From positions 62,001 to 126,000 of the forward strand of contig NZ_LMIE01000004.1 of assembly GCF_001428625.1 (NCBI RefSeq): 64,000 nt of DNA, read 5' to 3'. A program made the translations under genes and the position numbers. This stretch comes from Hydrogenophaga sp. Root209 (lineage in GTDB: Bacteria; Pseudomonadota; Gammaproteobacteria; Burkholderiales; Burkholderiaceae_C). The notes beneath the pieces are model-generated. The model was not told where the DNA came from, did no database searches, and saw only the letters and a list, made by a program, of their open reading frames with translations. The first letter of the stretch is position 1. Every line of letters starts with the position of its first letter. Positions 42,325 through 51,620 of this stretch are shown here, piece by piece.

Positions 42325-43467
42325 CTAACGAGGCACCAGCACCCACATCTGAAGCGGCTGCTTGAGCGCCGCAGCGGTGATGTAGGCCTCGTCGCTCCAG
42401 CCGCCCCAGCCCGTGAACAGGTCGGCGCGCACCGCGCCCACGATGGCGCCGCCCGTGTCCTGCGCCATCACCAGCTTCTGCACGTTGAGCGTGGGGCCTT
42501 GCGAGGCAAGCCACACGGGTGTGCCGTAGGGAATGCTCTGCGGATCCACCGCGATGGAGCGGCCAGGCGTCAGCGGCACGCCCTGTGCGCCGCGCGGGCC
42601 AAACCGGGCGTCAAATTCCGACAGCGCCTCCTCGCGGAAGAACACCGTGCGTGGGTTGCTCCACAGCATCTCGTTCAGGCGTTGCGGGTTTTGCGCCGCC
42701 CAGGCCTTGATGGATGCCCAGGAGGCTTCGCGGATCGCGCCCTGATCGAGCAGCCAGCGGCTAACGCTCTTGTAGGGATGCCCGTTGTGTTGCGCATATG
42801 CCATGCGAACTTGGCGAACGCGGCCATCCGGCTCAGTGATATTCAATCGACCGGTGCCTTGAATTTGGAGAATCAAGGCGTCAATGGGGTCTGCCATCCA
42901 GGCCACAACACTGCCCTGCAACGCGGCCTGCGCGGCGGGCAGGGTGTCGATCTCCTGGCGGCTGTACCAGGCTTGCCCGCTGCGCAGCCCCGCGGGTGGC
43001 GCATAGAGCGGCGTGCGGTGGGTGGTGGTGGGCACGCGGCTGGCCGCCATGATCGGTTCGTAGTAGCCGGTGAGCAACCCGTCGGGCAGGCCGCCATCGG
43101 GCTCGGTCACCCGGTACGGCACGAAGCGGCGCATCACCCAGGCCTGCTGCTCGGCTGCGGTGGCGATGGAGAGCTGGCGCAGTTCCGCGCACGGGCCGGC
43201 CTGACCCTGGGCGGGGCGTTCGCAGCCGCGGACCCAGGCGTTCCAGGCTTCGTGCAGGCTGTCTTGTCCCCAGCCCGGCAGCTCGCTCCAGCGCGCTGGC
43301 GTCCAGCGGCTCTTGCCGCGCTGGATCGCGGGGGGCAGGGCTCCCGCATCGCCCGGCATGTCGGCCACCGGGGGGCTGGGCGCCGTGACGGGCGCCGGGC
43401 CTCGCACCGGCCCAACCGCGCAGGACAACAGGCTTCCTACAATGGCCACGCTCGTCCCCACCTTCAT
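42325..43467 (-). CDS. mltA: Membrane-bound lytic murein transglycosylase A
   Basis: 380 residues as given. MKVGTSVAIVGSLLSC is a clear lipoprotein signal with Cys16 as the lipidation site, giving an outer-membrane lipoprotein. The MltA/3D part follows: LLTGYYEPIMAASRV, LQIQGTGRLNI, AYAQHNGHPYKSVSRWL, and the catalytic Asp region VMAQDTGGAIVGAVRADLF near the C-terminus. It cuts peptidoglycan glycan strands to form anhydromuropeptides, the substrates of AmpG. An upstream ATG at 43500 would add 11 residues; I prefer 43467 because the lipoprotein signal is complete there. Divergent from a small membrane protein gene. Confidence 0.93.
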   Translation of the reverse strand: MKVGTSVAIVGSLLSCAVGPVRGPAPVTAPSPPVADMPGDAGALPPAIQRGKSRWTPARWSELPGWGQDSLHEAWNAWVRGCERPAQGQAGPCAELRQLSIATAAEQQAWVMRRFVPYRVTEPDGGLPDGLLTGYYEPIMAASRVPTTTHRTPLYAPPAGLRSGQAWYSRQEIDTLPAAQAALQGSVVAWMADPIDALILQIQGTGRLNITEPDGRVRQVRMAYAQHNGHPYKSVSRWLLDQGAIREASWASIKAWAAQNPQRLNEMLWSNPRTVFFREEALSEFDARFGPRGAQGVPLTPGRSIAVDPQSIPYGTPVWLASQGPTLNVQKLVMAQDTGGAIVGAVRADLFTGWGGWSDEAYITAAALKQPLQMWVLVPR

Positions 43468-43498
43468 GACCGCCCGAGAAACCTGACCGAATCGATCC

Positions 43499-43642
43499 AT
43501 GACCTTGTTGTTGCTTGAAGCGCTCGGCGCGCTGGTGTTGCTGGTGTTCATCGTGTGGTGGACCATGTTTTCAGGACGCAAGGGAGGCGAGCTGCCCGAG
43601 GACGTGGAGCGCCAGAAGCGCGACCCGCCCGAGGACCGCTGA
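43499..43642 (+). CDS. Small single-pass membrane protein, unknown
   Basis: 47 residues: MTLLLLEALGALVLLVFIVWW forms one membrane helix (about 3-23), then a short Gly/Lys/Asp/Glu/Arg-rich cytoplasmic tail ending PPEDR. The start codon lies directly at the possible longer start of mltA on the other strand (mltA ATG 43498-43500), so the two genes are divergent with almost no gap. No Shine-Dalgarno is evident. The helix-plus-charged-tail layout resembles other small proteobacterial membrane proteins. I do not know its function. Confidence 0.55.
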   Translation: MTLLLLEALGALVLLVFIVWWTMFSGRKGGELPEDVERQKRDPPEDR

Positions 43643-43657
43643 GGCGCCGCGGAGCGG

Positions 43658-44284
43658 TCAGGGTCGCAGCGCATTGGCCAGCTCCACGGCCGACTTCACG
43701 CCCATCTTGTCGAACACGCGCGAGCGGTGAACCTCCACCGTGCGCACGCTGATGTTGAGTTGATCGGCCACCAGCTTGTTGGGCAGGCCGGCGACCACGA
43801 GATCCATCACGTCACGCTCGCGATCGGTGAGACTGCTCAGGCGCTGCTGCAACTCGCGCTGCACGCGCCGTCGGGCCAGCACCTGGGCCGACTGGTCCAG
43901 CGCACGCTCTACCCGATCGACCAGCGCATTGTCGGAAAAAGGCTTCTCGCAAAAATCGAAGGCGCCGCGCTTGACCGCGTCCACCGCCGTGGCCACATCG
44001 GCGTGGCCCGACAGGAAGATCACCGGCATGGCCTCTTGCCAGGGCAAGGCCTGCAAACGCTCGAACAGGGCCAACCCGCTCATGCCGGGCATGCGCACAT
44101 CGAGCAGCACACAGCAGGGCGTGGTGGGCTCGTTGTTCCAGGCGTGGGCGTCGCCCAGGAACGCCTCGGCGCTGTCGTACCCGTCGCTCACCAACCGGCG
44201 CGTGCGCAGCAGCCAGGCCAACGCGTCGCGCACGCCCGCGTCGTCATCGACGAGGTAGATCTTGGCGTCGAGGTGCTGGGTCAT
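43658..44284 (-). CDS. FixJ/DctR-like LuxR-type response regulator
   Basis: 208 residues. Receiver domain with phospho-acceptor D62 (VLLDVRMPGMSG), FLSGHAD and FCEKPF; then a LuxR/FixJ helix-turn-helix with LTDRERDVMDLVVAGLPNKLVADQL and RTVEVHRSRVFDKMGVKS. It binds DNA as a phosphorylation-dependent dimer. Lies downstream of, and on the same strand as, the PAS sensor kinase gene (120-bp gap). The pair resembles FixL/FixJ and DctS/DctR types; the genes it controls are not visible. A 16-bp gap separates it from the convergent small membrane protein gene. Confidence 0.9.
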   Translation of the reverse strand: MTQHLDAKIYLVDDDAGVRDALAWLLRTRRLVSDGYDSAEAFLGDAHAWNNEPTTPCCVLLDVRMPGMSGLALFERLQALPWQEAMPVIFLSGHADVATAVDAVKRGAFDFCEKPFSDNALVDRVERALDQSAQVLARRRVQRELQQRLSSLTDRERDVMDLVVAGLPNKLVADQLNISVRTVEVHRSRVFDKMGVKSAVELANALRP

Positions 44285-44404
44285 GCGCGAATGATAAAGG
44301 CGGCTCGGAGCGAGCAACGGGCCAGCCGCCGGGCCGCCCCAAGGCAGGCCCAGCCCCCTCGGGGGCAGCGACCCGCGCAGCGGCGGAGCGTGGGGGCCAC
44401 GGTT
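44285..44404. repeat. GC-rich dispersed hairpin element between kinase and regulator genes
   Basis: GCCCCC (44353-44358) and GGGGGC (44361-44366) flank TC as a perfect hairpin; the surrounding stretch to TGGGGGCC (44390-44397) can also pair with GGCCCAG upstream. It closely resembles, from memory, an intergenic element repeated in Comamonadaceae genomes. Only one copy lies in this window. It may attenuate transcription between the two genes. Confidence 0.45.
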
Positions 44405-46447
44405 TCACTCCGCCCGAGGCAGCGTGAAGCGAAACACGGTTCCCCTCGGCTGGTTCGGCTCGTAGGTCAACGCCCCGCCGTGCTGCTCGATCACCGTGCG
44501 GCACAGGCTCAGGCCCAGCCCCATGCCTTCGGCGCGGGTGGTGAAGAAAGGCGTGAAGAGTTTTTCCTGCACCTCGGCGCTCAGGCCCAGGCCGTGGTCG
44601 CTCACCTCGAAGGTGATCCATTCCTTGTGCTGCTCGCCACCCGGACGCCGGCCCGAGTGCAGCCGCGTCTGGTGCACCGCAATCCTGAGCACGCGCAAAC
44701 CGGTGTCCAGCGACAGATCGTCCAGGGCCATGGCCTGCATGCCGTTGCGCGCAAGGTTGAGCAAGACCTGCTCGACCATGGTGCGGTCGCACTGCACCGG
44801 CGGGCAACCGGGCACGATGCCGATCTGCAGCTGGATGCCCTGCTTCTTGGCCTGCAACACCAGCAGGGGCTGGATGGCATCGATGAGCGTGCGCGGGGAC
44901 ACCGCTTCGCGCACATGCTCGCGACGCCGCACGAAATCGGTCACGCTCTTGATCACGCGCCCCGCGCGCTCGGCCTGCTCACTGATGCGGCGCATGGCCT
45001 GCGACAGGTCGGCCTGCGGCAGCGCACCGGCCGGTTGGTCCAGCAGGTTGATCGCACCGCTGGCGTAGCTCGATATCGCCGCCAGCGGCTGGTTGAGCTC
45101 GTGGCTGAGCAGTGAGGCCATTTCGCCCACCGTGGCCAGACGGGCCGTGGCCTGCATGCGCTCCTGCGACGTGCGGTTGAGGTCCTCCACGCGGCGCTGC
45201 TCGGTGAGGTCGAGGATGGCGCTCATGAAGCCGGTCTGTTTGCCCTGGGCATCGATCAGCGGGGCTTCGATGATCAGCACCGGAAAGCGCGTGCCGTCGG
45301 AGCGCTGGAACACCGACTCGTAGCCTTCGCGCGGCAGCGTCTGCCCGGCCAGACGAACCAGCTGGCGTTGCTGGTATTCGTCCACCAACTCGGGCGGCCA
45401 CCAGGGGGCGGGCAGACCAGTGCCGATCAATTGTTCGGCGCTCAACCCCACCATTTCGCAGAACGCGGGATTGACGTAGGTGATGCGCCCGGTCATGTCG
45501 CGCGCGCGCAGGCCGGTCACCAGCGAGTCTTCCATGGCCTTGCGAAACGCCAGCGCGTCGCCCACCTCCAGTTCGGCGCGCTGGCGCAGGCGTGTGTCGC
45601 GCGCGAGCAGGGCCAGCACGGCCAGCAAGGCGAGCGACAACGCGCTCACCACCGCGGTGAGCACGTTGGGGAACAGACCACCCACCAGACGCGGCCTTTG
45701 CAGTTGCAGGATCAGCGTGTGTCCCGGGAGCTCGAGCACCGCGTTGGCGCTGAGGGTGCGGCGCGTGCCCGGCACCATGCGGTGCAGCGCCAGCCGCGTG
45801 CCATCGGCGTCATTGAACGACAGGCCGCGGCCACGCAACTCGTCACCATTGGTGAACTCGGACAATATGCCGGGCAACGAATAGGTGGCCACCAGAAACC
45901 CGTTGGGCACGCCCGATCGCACCACCGGCATGCACATTTCCATGAGCTCCATGCCCAGGCCGTCGCGCATGGGCCAGAAGTAGCTGGACGAGTACGCGGG
46001 GCCCGACAGGCGCTGCGCGTCGTCGCAAGCCAGCTTCACATCGGCCACGGCGCGCGTGCGATCCAGGTAAGTGAAAACATCGCTCAGGTATGGCGTGTCG
46101 CGGTGGCTGATGAGGCGCTGCGCGGTGTCGCGCCACTCCAGCCGCACCAGCTCGCGGTGCTGCGACAGCAGCTCGGCGGCGGGCGCATTCCAGCTGTCGG
46201 CCGTGGGCGCCACGCTGTTGAGCGATTGCAGGGTCTGCACATTGCGCACGAGCGCATTGCGGATGTCGCTGACCACCGCCGCGGCTTCCTGCTCCAGCGC
46301 CTGCTGGTCGCGTCCTTCCTCGTACTCGCGGGCCAGGAACACCAGCACCACCAACAGGACCAGCACCAGCAGCACCAGGGCGGCCCACAGGCTCCAGCGG
46401 CGCGAGCCGGGGTCGCTGTGTTCGTGCGGCGGGCCCTCGACGCTCAC
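44405..46447 (-). CDS. PAS-domain sensor histidine kinase (FixL/DctS-like)
   Basis: 680 residues. A membrane helix (about 20-38), a periplasmic sensor region (about 40-300), a second helix (about 305-330, NVLTAVVSALSLALLAVLALL), a PAS domain (YVNPAFCEMVGLSAEQLIG), then dimerisation/phosphoacceptor SLLSHELNQPLAAISSYAS (His about 449) and ATPase motifs (VLLNLARNGMQAM; FEVSDHGLGL; GMGLGLSLCRTVIEQHGG). DctS-like dicarboxylate sensing is possible but unproved. The start is GTG (46445-46447), preceded by GGAAGG at 7 nt; both lie inside a dispersed repeat. The FixJ-type regulator is next downstream. Confidence 0.9.
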   Translation of the reverse strand: MSVEGPPHEHSDPGSRRWSLWAALVLLVLVLLVVLVFLAREYEEGRDQQALEQEAAAVVSDIRNALVRNVQTLQSLNSVAPTADSWNAPAAELLSQHRELVRLEWRDTAQRLISHRDTPYLSDVFTYLDRTRAVADVKLACDDAQRLSGPAYSSSYFWPMRDGLGMELMEMCMPVVRSGVPNGFLVATYSLPGILSEFTNGDELRGRGLSFNDADGTRLALHRMVPGTRRTLSANAVLELPGHTLILQLQRPRLVGGLFPNVLTAVVSALSLALLAVLALLARDTRLRQRAELEVGDALAFRKAMEDSLVTGLRARDMTGRITYVNPAFCEMVGLSAEQLIGTGLPAPWWPPELVDEYQQRQLVRLAGQTLPREGYESVFQRSDGTRFPVLIIEAPLIDAQGKQTGFMSAILDLTEQRRVEDLNRTSQERMQATARLATVGEMASLLSHELNQPLAAISSYASGAINLLDQPAGALPQADLSQAMRRISEQAERAGRVIKSVTDFVRRREHVREAVSPRTLIDAIQPLLVLQAKKQGIQLQIGIVPGCPPVQCDRTMVEQVLLNLARNGMQAMALDDLSLDTGLRVLRIAVHQTRLHSGRRPGGEQHKEWITFEVSDHGLGLSAEVQEKLFTPFFTTRAEGMGLGLSLCRTVIEQHGGALTYEPNQPRGTVFRFTLPRAE

Positions 46448-46508
46448 TGGACTACCTTCCGTGCTGCGCACTGCGGGGCTGAGCGCCTTCGGAACGGCCG
46501 GGCGGCGC
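46443..46508 (-). repeat. 65-bp dispersed repeat, copy 1
   Basis: Contains a 47-bp core (46459-46505) that is identical to cores at 55512-55558 and 55576-55622. This copy lies between the nitrilase-family gene and the sensor kinase gene. On the minus strand it ends in GGAAGG, a 7-nt gap and GTG, so it forms the ribosome-binding site and start of the kinase gene. All three copies are in the same orientation, each after one minus-strand gene and before another. Confidence 0.9.
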
Positions 46509-46515
46509 ATGCGCT

Positions 46516-47358
46516 TCAGAGGCGCCGGTGCTGCAGCGAAGGGAGCTGCTCGCGCACGCTGCGCAGCTGCTCGAAGTCCAGCTCGGCCATCACCACGCCC
46601 GGGCCTTCGGCCTGCAGGGCCATGACACCGCCCCACGGGTCGATGATCATGGTGTGGCCCCAGGTGCGTCGGCCGTTTTCGTGCAGGCCACCCTGCGCGC
46701 TGGCGATCACGAAGGCCTGGTTCTCGATCGCCCGCGCGCGCAGCAGCACTTCCCAGTGCGCCTGGCCGGTGGTGTGGGTGAAGGCCGACGGTACCAGCAG
46801 CACATCGGCGGCCAGCATGCGGTAGAGCTCACCGAAGCGCAGGTCGTAGCACACGCTCTGACCCACGCGCCAGTGCTGCCCGCTGGTGTCGCGGCAGTCG
46901 AACACGGTGGGAGTTTCACCTGCGCGCAACACGGACGCCTCGTCGTAGTGTTCGCGTCCGTTGTCGTATCGGAACAGGTGGATCTTGTCGTAGCGGCTGG
47001 CGCATTCACCGCGCGGGTTGTAGGCCAGCGATGCGTTGGCGGCGTGCGTGGGATCGTCGGTGGCCATCGGCAGGGTGCCGCCCACGATCCACATCTTCAG
47101 GTCGCGCGCGCAGTCCGACAGGAAGTCCTGCACCTTGCCCAGACCGGGGGTTTCGGCCAGCACCAGCTTGTCTTCGTCCTTGGCGCCCATGAAGCAGAAA
47201 TACTCCGGCAGCACGGCGAGCTCGGCGCCGGCGTTGGCGGCCTGGCGCAGCAGCCGAAGGGCATCGCTGAGGTTGGCGTCCAGGCTGATGCCGGAGACCA
47301 TCTGGATCGCGGCGACCTTCATGCGGCCTGGCGCCGGGGGTTGGTGAAGCAGTGTCAT
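46516..47358 (-). CDS. Nitrilase-family amidase (NIT1-like)
   Basis: 280 residues. Carbon-nitrogen hydrolase with catalytic triad E52 (VLPEYFCF), K125 (SRYDKIHLFR) and C170 (SVCYDLRFGELYR). The short loop after Cys and the SALPxxF-like SAFTHTTGQAHWEVLLRARAIEN segment match the Nit1/deaminated-glutathione amidase branch, which removes toxic deaminated glutathione. The start may instead be the MKVAAIQMV ATG at 47320-47322, where family homology begins; the upstream ATG is given here because GAAAG precedes it. Cytoplasmic. Sits between yhdP and the kinase gene. Confidence 0.88.
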   Translation of the reverse strand: MTLLHQPPAPGRMKVAAIQMVSGISLDANLSDALRLLRQAANAGAELAVLPEYFCFMGAKDEDKLVLAETPGLGKVQDFLSDCARDLKMWIVGGTLPMATDDPTHAANASLAYNPRGECASRYDKIHLFRYDNGREHYDEASVLRAGETPTVFDCRDTSGQHWRVGQSVCYDLRFGELYRMLAADVLLVPSAFTHTTGQAHWEVLLRARAIENQAFVIASAQGGLHENGRRTWGHTMIIDPWGGVMALQAEGPGVVMAELDFEQLRSVREQLPSLQHRRL

Positions 47359-47412
47359 GGCGTGTCTTTCGGTGGGCCGCGGTGCGCGAGCGGTGCGCTC
47401 GGGTGGATCAGC

Positions 47413-50400
47413 TTACTGCAGTGTGCGGGGCGGTGCGGTGGGCGGCTCGCGCTCGACCTTGGCCACCTGCGGATCGGCCCAGCTGCCGGTGATGTGGAAC
47501 TGTTGCGTGCCGGCGCTCTGCAGCGGCTGGCGCAAGAGGAACTGCGCGAGGAAACTGCCCAGGCCGATGGCGGGATTGATGGCGGTGGCGATCAAGGATG
47601 CGGTGCCTGCGTTGATCTCGGGCACCACCACCACCTTGAGGTCTTGCTGTTCGCGCGCCAGATCGGCCGTGCCTTCCATCAGCACGGCGGCGTTCACGCC
47701 CTTCATCTGCAGGTTGTTGGTGAAGAGCACGCCCTGCTCGATGCGCGCGTCACCGCGCACGAAGTCGAATGCGAAGCCGTCGGAGAACACGTCGCGGAAA
47801 TCCAGCGCCAGGCGACGCGGCAGCGCCTGCAGGCTGAGCACGCCGAGCAGGCGGCCCGCGCCAGGCTCGACCTTGAGGAACTGGCCGCGTTCGAAGTCGG
47901 CTTGCAGCTGGCCCGAGAGCGTGGGGTAGTCCAGCGCCAGCGGCGAGCCAATCCAGCCGATGCTGCCCTCGATGTGGCCCTTGCCACCGCGCACCAGCCC
48001 CGGGCGGTTGAAGCGGGTGAGCAACGCGCCGGAATCGTCCACATCGAGCCGGAAGCTCAACGCCGTGCGGCGCTGCTCCTGCGGCGGGCTCGCCGAGGAC
48101 AGCGGCGCCCAGTTGCCGGTGGCGCTCAGCCGGGCTTCGGGCACGCCGAGTTTGAGCTTGGTCAGCCGCCATTCGCCCGCGCGGGTCGGCCCCCCGCGGT
48201 TGATGGCCTCCACCTCGACACGGCCCAGGCGGCGCCCGGCGTACTCCAGCTCCTCGACCGCGATATCGAGCGCGGGCACGCTGGTGGGCTGGCGCAGCAG
48301 CTGCTCCACGTCGGTGGCCGCGGTGGGCTCCAGCTTGAGGCGTGCCAGCCGGGCATAGACGCTGCCGGCGGTGTTGGCTCCGGACTGGCGCACTTCGACA
48401 TAACCGTTGAGTTCGTCGGCAGTCACGTTGGCCCGCCACTGCGTGCCTTCGCGCGAGCCGCCCACCACCACGTGGTTGAACGTGCGGCCTTCCAGCGTCA
48501 GGCGGTTGGCGCGAAGCGCCAGCGTGGTGGGCAGGTAGGCCAGCTCGGCGTCTTGGTCGATCGCGCTTGGCGCGGTGGGCGTGGGCACGCGCACACCCGC
48601 ATGGCTGGCCAGCTGCGACCACGCGTCCACGTCAAGTTGGTCGAACCGCAGGTTGCCCACCACGCCCGCCGCCGGCATCGGGGCCAGTTCACCGCCCTCC
48701 AGCCCCAGCGCCACGCTGCCGCGCAACACGCGGGGCGCCTGACCGGAGAGGTCGCGCTCGTACTGCAGCGCCACCAGCGGCGCCAGCGCCGAGCCCAGCT
48801 CCAGCGCGACGCGGTCGGTGCGGGCGACACCGTCCAACACCGTCAGCACCGCGCTGTCCAGCCGCAGCGGCAGACTGGCCTCGGCCGTCTTGCCCAGTGG
48901 CGCGGGCAGGTTCAAGACCATGCCCTGCAGATTGCTGCTCACCTCCAGTTCGGGCATGCCGCCGCGAAACCCGAGCTGCGCCGTGTACGGCGCGGTGCCC
49001 GAGGCGTTCTGGAACAGGCGCGAGACAGCACCCAGATCAGCGTCGCGCAAGCCCTCCGCACTGGCCACGCCCTGGCCATGAAACTGCAGACGCGCCGTGC
49101 CTTGCGGGTTGGTGCGCAAGCCGCCCTCGAACTTGAGATCCCCACCCAGGAGGCGCGTATTGCCCCCCAGCACGACGAACCCCTGCTCGGTGAACGCCAG
49201 GGTGCCGCGCGTGCGCGCCAGCAGCGGTGCGGCCGGGCTCATCTTCAGGTCGTTGCCTTCGAACTGAACCGTGCCCGCCACTGTGGAGGCCTCCAGTTTG
49301 AACAAGGGCAGCTTGAGGGCCAGACCCACCTCTGCGGTGCCACCCACCTTGGCCTGGGCCAGGACGGTGTCGGTCATCGCATTGAGCGGCGAGGTTTGCA
49401 CGAAGCCCAGCATGTCGCTGGCCAGCCCTTGCGCCTTGGTCTTGACGGTGAGCGTGGTGTCGCCGGCCAGATCATCGAGTTCAACCACGCCTTCGCTCAG
49501 ACGCACACCTCTGGCGCCCGCCAGCCCGGAGGTGCCTCCCGTCACTCTCAAGGTCAGGTGGTCCAGCACCAGCTGGCCCGAGAAGCCCCGCAGACCCGCC
49601 CAGGGTGCGGAGCCGCTGGGCTGGAAACTGGCGGGCAGGTAGTCGAAATCCACGTCGCTCAAGTCGGCCGAGATGCGGAATTCGCTCGGCGACGCGGCAT
49701 TCCGGAAGGGCATGCCGTCCATGTCGCCCTGCATGCGAAACGTCACCTGCCGGGCATGGCCAGCGCGTGCGGCTTCGCGCACATAGCGCCTGGCCTCGGC
49801 GTCGATCGTCAAGGGAAGGTAGCGGTACACCCGGGTGCCGTCGGCCCGGGAGAGGTTGGCCGTGAGGTCGAGCACGCCGGGAAAGCGCGACTTCGACGGA
49901 CTGGTGGCGGGGTCGCTGGTGTGCCACTTCACCTGGCCCGTGCCTGCGGCATCGGCGTTGGCCATCGTCAGGTTGTCCAGCTGGGCTTCGATGCGCTCAC
50001 CCTGCACCCGCCAAGACGCATCAGCCTCCAGGCTCTGCAGCGGGATGCGTGGTTCCTCGAACACGTCGGGCAGCTCGATCGAGCCGTCGGCCACGGTGAC
50101 GCGCGCGCGCCCACCGTCCTGGGTGAGTGTGAAGTCGACCGTGGCCCCGCTGATGCCGGGTCGCCCGGGCAGCGGATAGTTGCCGCGGGCCGACATCTGC
50201 CCACTGGGTTCACCCGTGAGCGTCAAGCCCTGCACGCGACCGCGCGCCTCGTAGGTGCCCTGCGCCCAGTCGATGGCAGTGTCGGGGTTCTCGTTGATCG
50301 CCGTTGCAAGACCTTGCCAGCGCGCCGTGAATCCGTCCATCTGGCCCGCAGGTTTCAGGCGTTGCAGCAGGCCGCGCGTGGCCTCGGGCAGTGGCAGGCG

Positions 50401-51606
50401 CTCGGCAATTGCCGCCAGCACCGCCAGATCGAGCTGCTCGGCGCTGAGCGCCACGCTGCTGGCCCGCTTGGGCTGAGCCGCGGTGTACTGCAACGCCAGG
50501 AGCCCGCCCGGCCAGGTTTCACCCTCGCGGGTTCGAAACCGCAGGTTCTCGGAGGTCACGCCAAAGCCGTCGGAGCTCCACTGCGCGGCCAGCCGGCCTT
50601 GCACGTTCTCCAGCGCCAGCGGCGGCAGTTGGGGACCGAGCTGGGCCTCCACGTTCTGCAGCGCCAGATCGGCCGTGACACCGGCCACCTGCCCCTGGTC
50701 CACCTGGGCCCAGGCGCGCAATGCGCCCTGACCGGCGCGCACGTCAACACCCCAGTCGGACAGGTCCACGTAGCTGCGCAAGCGCGCCACGTCCACGTGG
50801 GTGAAATCGGCAAACAGCTCGCCACTCCAGTCGTGCCACACCGGCTGCTCGGGCGCGCGATGGCCCAGGCTGATCAGCCGCTCGCGCATCTGGCCGCGCA
50901 GGCTGATGCGCTCACCCCATTCCGGCGGCGGCGTGGCGTCGACGCGCCAGAGGTGGGTGCGCGCGGTGTTGCGCGCCACGAAATCGAGATCGCTCAAAGC
51001 CAGCGCGGGCTGTTGGCGCAGATCGTCGGTCCAGCGCACCGTGCCGTGCCGGATGACGAACTCGCTCTGCGAGAAAAACCAGTCGAGCGCGGCGTTGTCG
51101 CCTGGTTTTGGTCCGGACATGTCCAGCCCCGCCACCTCGATGCGTCCTTGCGCGGTGCGGCGCACGTCCAGCACCGGTGTCTCGATCACGACCTGCTCGA
51201 AGCCCCCTCGCCAGAGCGAGCGCACCGACACCGCCGTGCGCACCAGGGGCAGCTGCAGCGCCACGCGGCCCTGCGCATCGATCAGTTGCACGTCGCGCAA
51301 CTCGAAGGAGGGCACCAGGGCCGGCAGGAAACCCATGGCGCTGCTACCCGATTCCGCCCGAATCTCACCGATGCGAACCGGTACCCCGACCGCCCGGGTC
51401 GCCCACCTTTCCAGGTCGGGGCGCCATTCGCCGATTCGGGGCACAATCGCGCCATTCAAACCGGCCCAGGTGAGTGCGAAGAGCCCCCAGACAGCCAGCA
51501 GCAGCCACAGCAACAGACGGCTGGCCACAGCGAGTGTCTTGAGGGTTCTCGAGGCTCTTGCGTGTGACGCAGAGGAGGCACTGGGCGCCGGGCTTTGATG
51601 GTTCAT
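47413..51606 (-). CDS. yhdP: YhdP-family AsmA-like protein (DUF3971)
   Basis: 1397 residues. One N-terminal membrane helix (about 30-52, LLLWLLLAVWGLFALTWAGL), then a very long, beta-rich periplasmic part of DUF3971/AsmA-like repeats, and a C-terminal domain ending in a gluconeogenic AsmA-like segment (VVVPEINAGTASLIATAINPAIGLGSFLAQF). YhdP and relatives (TamB, AsmA family) are thought to bridge inner and outer membrane and move phospholipids to the outer membrane. The ATG at 51606 is only 14 bp from the divergent glnE start, so leader sequences of both genes overlap. Typical length for the family. Confidence 0.93.
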   Translation of the reverse strand: MNHQSPAPSASSASHARASRTLKTLAVASRLLLWLLLAVWGLFALTWAGLNGAIVPRIGEWRPDLERWATRAVGVPVRIGEIRAESGSSAMGFLPALVPSFELRDVQLIDAQGRVALQLPLVRTAVSVRSLWRGGFEQVVIETPVLDVRRTAQGRIEVAGLDMSGPKPGDNAALDWFFSQSEFVIRHGTVRWTDDLRQQPALALSDLDFVARNTARTHLWRVDATPPPEWGERISLRGQMRERLISLGHRAPEQPVWHDWSGELFADFTHVDVARLRSYVDLSDWGVDVRAGQGALRAWAQVDQGQVAGVTADLALQNVEAQLGPQLPPLALENVQGRLAAQWSSDGFGVTSENLRFRTREGETWPGGLLALQYTAAQPKRASSVALSAEQLDLAVLAAIAERLPLPEATRGLLQRLKPAGQMDGFTARWQGLATAINENPDTAIDWAQGTYEARGRVQGLTLTGEPSGQMSARGNYPLPGRPGISGATVDFTLTQDGGRARVTVADGSIELPDVFEEPRIPLQSLEADASWRVQGERIEAQLDNLTMANADAAGTGQVKWHTSDPATSPSKSRFPGVLDLTANLSRADGTRVYRYLPLTIDAEARRYVREAARAGHARQVTFRMQGDMDGMPFRNAASPSEFRISADLSDVDFDYLPASFQPSGSAPWAGLRGFSGQLVLDHLTLRVTGGTSGLAGARGVRLSEGVVELDDLAGDTTLTVKTKAQGLASDMLGFVQTSPLNAMTDTVLAQAKVGGTAEVGLALKLPLFKLEASTVAGTVQFEGNDLKMSPAAPLLARTRGTLAFTEQGFVVLGGNTRLLGGDLKFEGGLRTNPQGTARLQFHGQGVASAEGLRDADLGAVSRLFQNASGTAPYTAQLGFRGGMPELEVSSNLQGMVLNLPAPLGKTAEASLPLRLDSAVLTVLDGVARTDRVALELGSALAPLVALQYERDLSGQAPRVLRGSVALGLEGGELAPMPAAGVVGNLRFDQLDVDAWSQLASHAGVRVPTPTAPSAIDQDAELAYLPTTLALRANRLTLEGRTFNHVVVGGSREGTQWRANVTADELNGYVEVRQSGANTAGSVYARLARLKLEPTAATDVEQLLRQPTSVPALDIAVEELEYAGRRLGRVEVEAINRGGPTRAGEWRLTKLKLGVPEARLSATGNWAPLSSASPPQEQRRTALSFRLDVDDSGALLTRFNRPGLVRGGKGHIEGSIGWIGSPLALDYPTLSGQLQADFERGQFLKVEPGAGRLLGVLSLQALPRRLALDFRDVFSDGFAFDFVRGDARIEQGVLFTNNLQMKGVNAAVLMEGTADLAREQQDLKVVVVPEINAGTASLIATAINPAIGLGSFLAQFLLRQPLQSAGTQQFHITGSWADPQVAKVEREPPTAPPRTLQ

Positions 51607-51620
51607 GTCCAACGCAAATT

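Noticed and set aside
46528-51567. A 1679-codon open frame on the plus strand opposite yhdP
   Set aside because: Same reason: frame kept open by G+C-biased codons of yhdP and the amidase gene; it spans two genes on the other strand.
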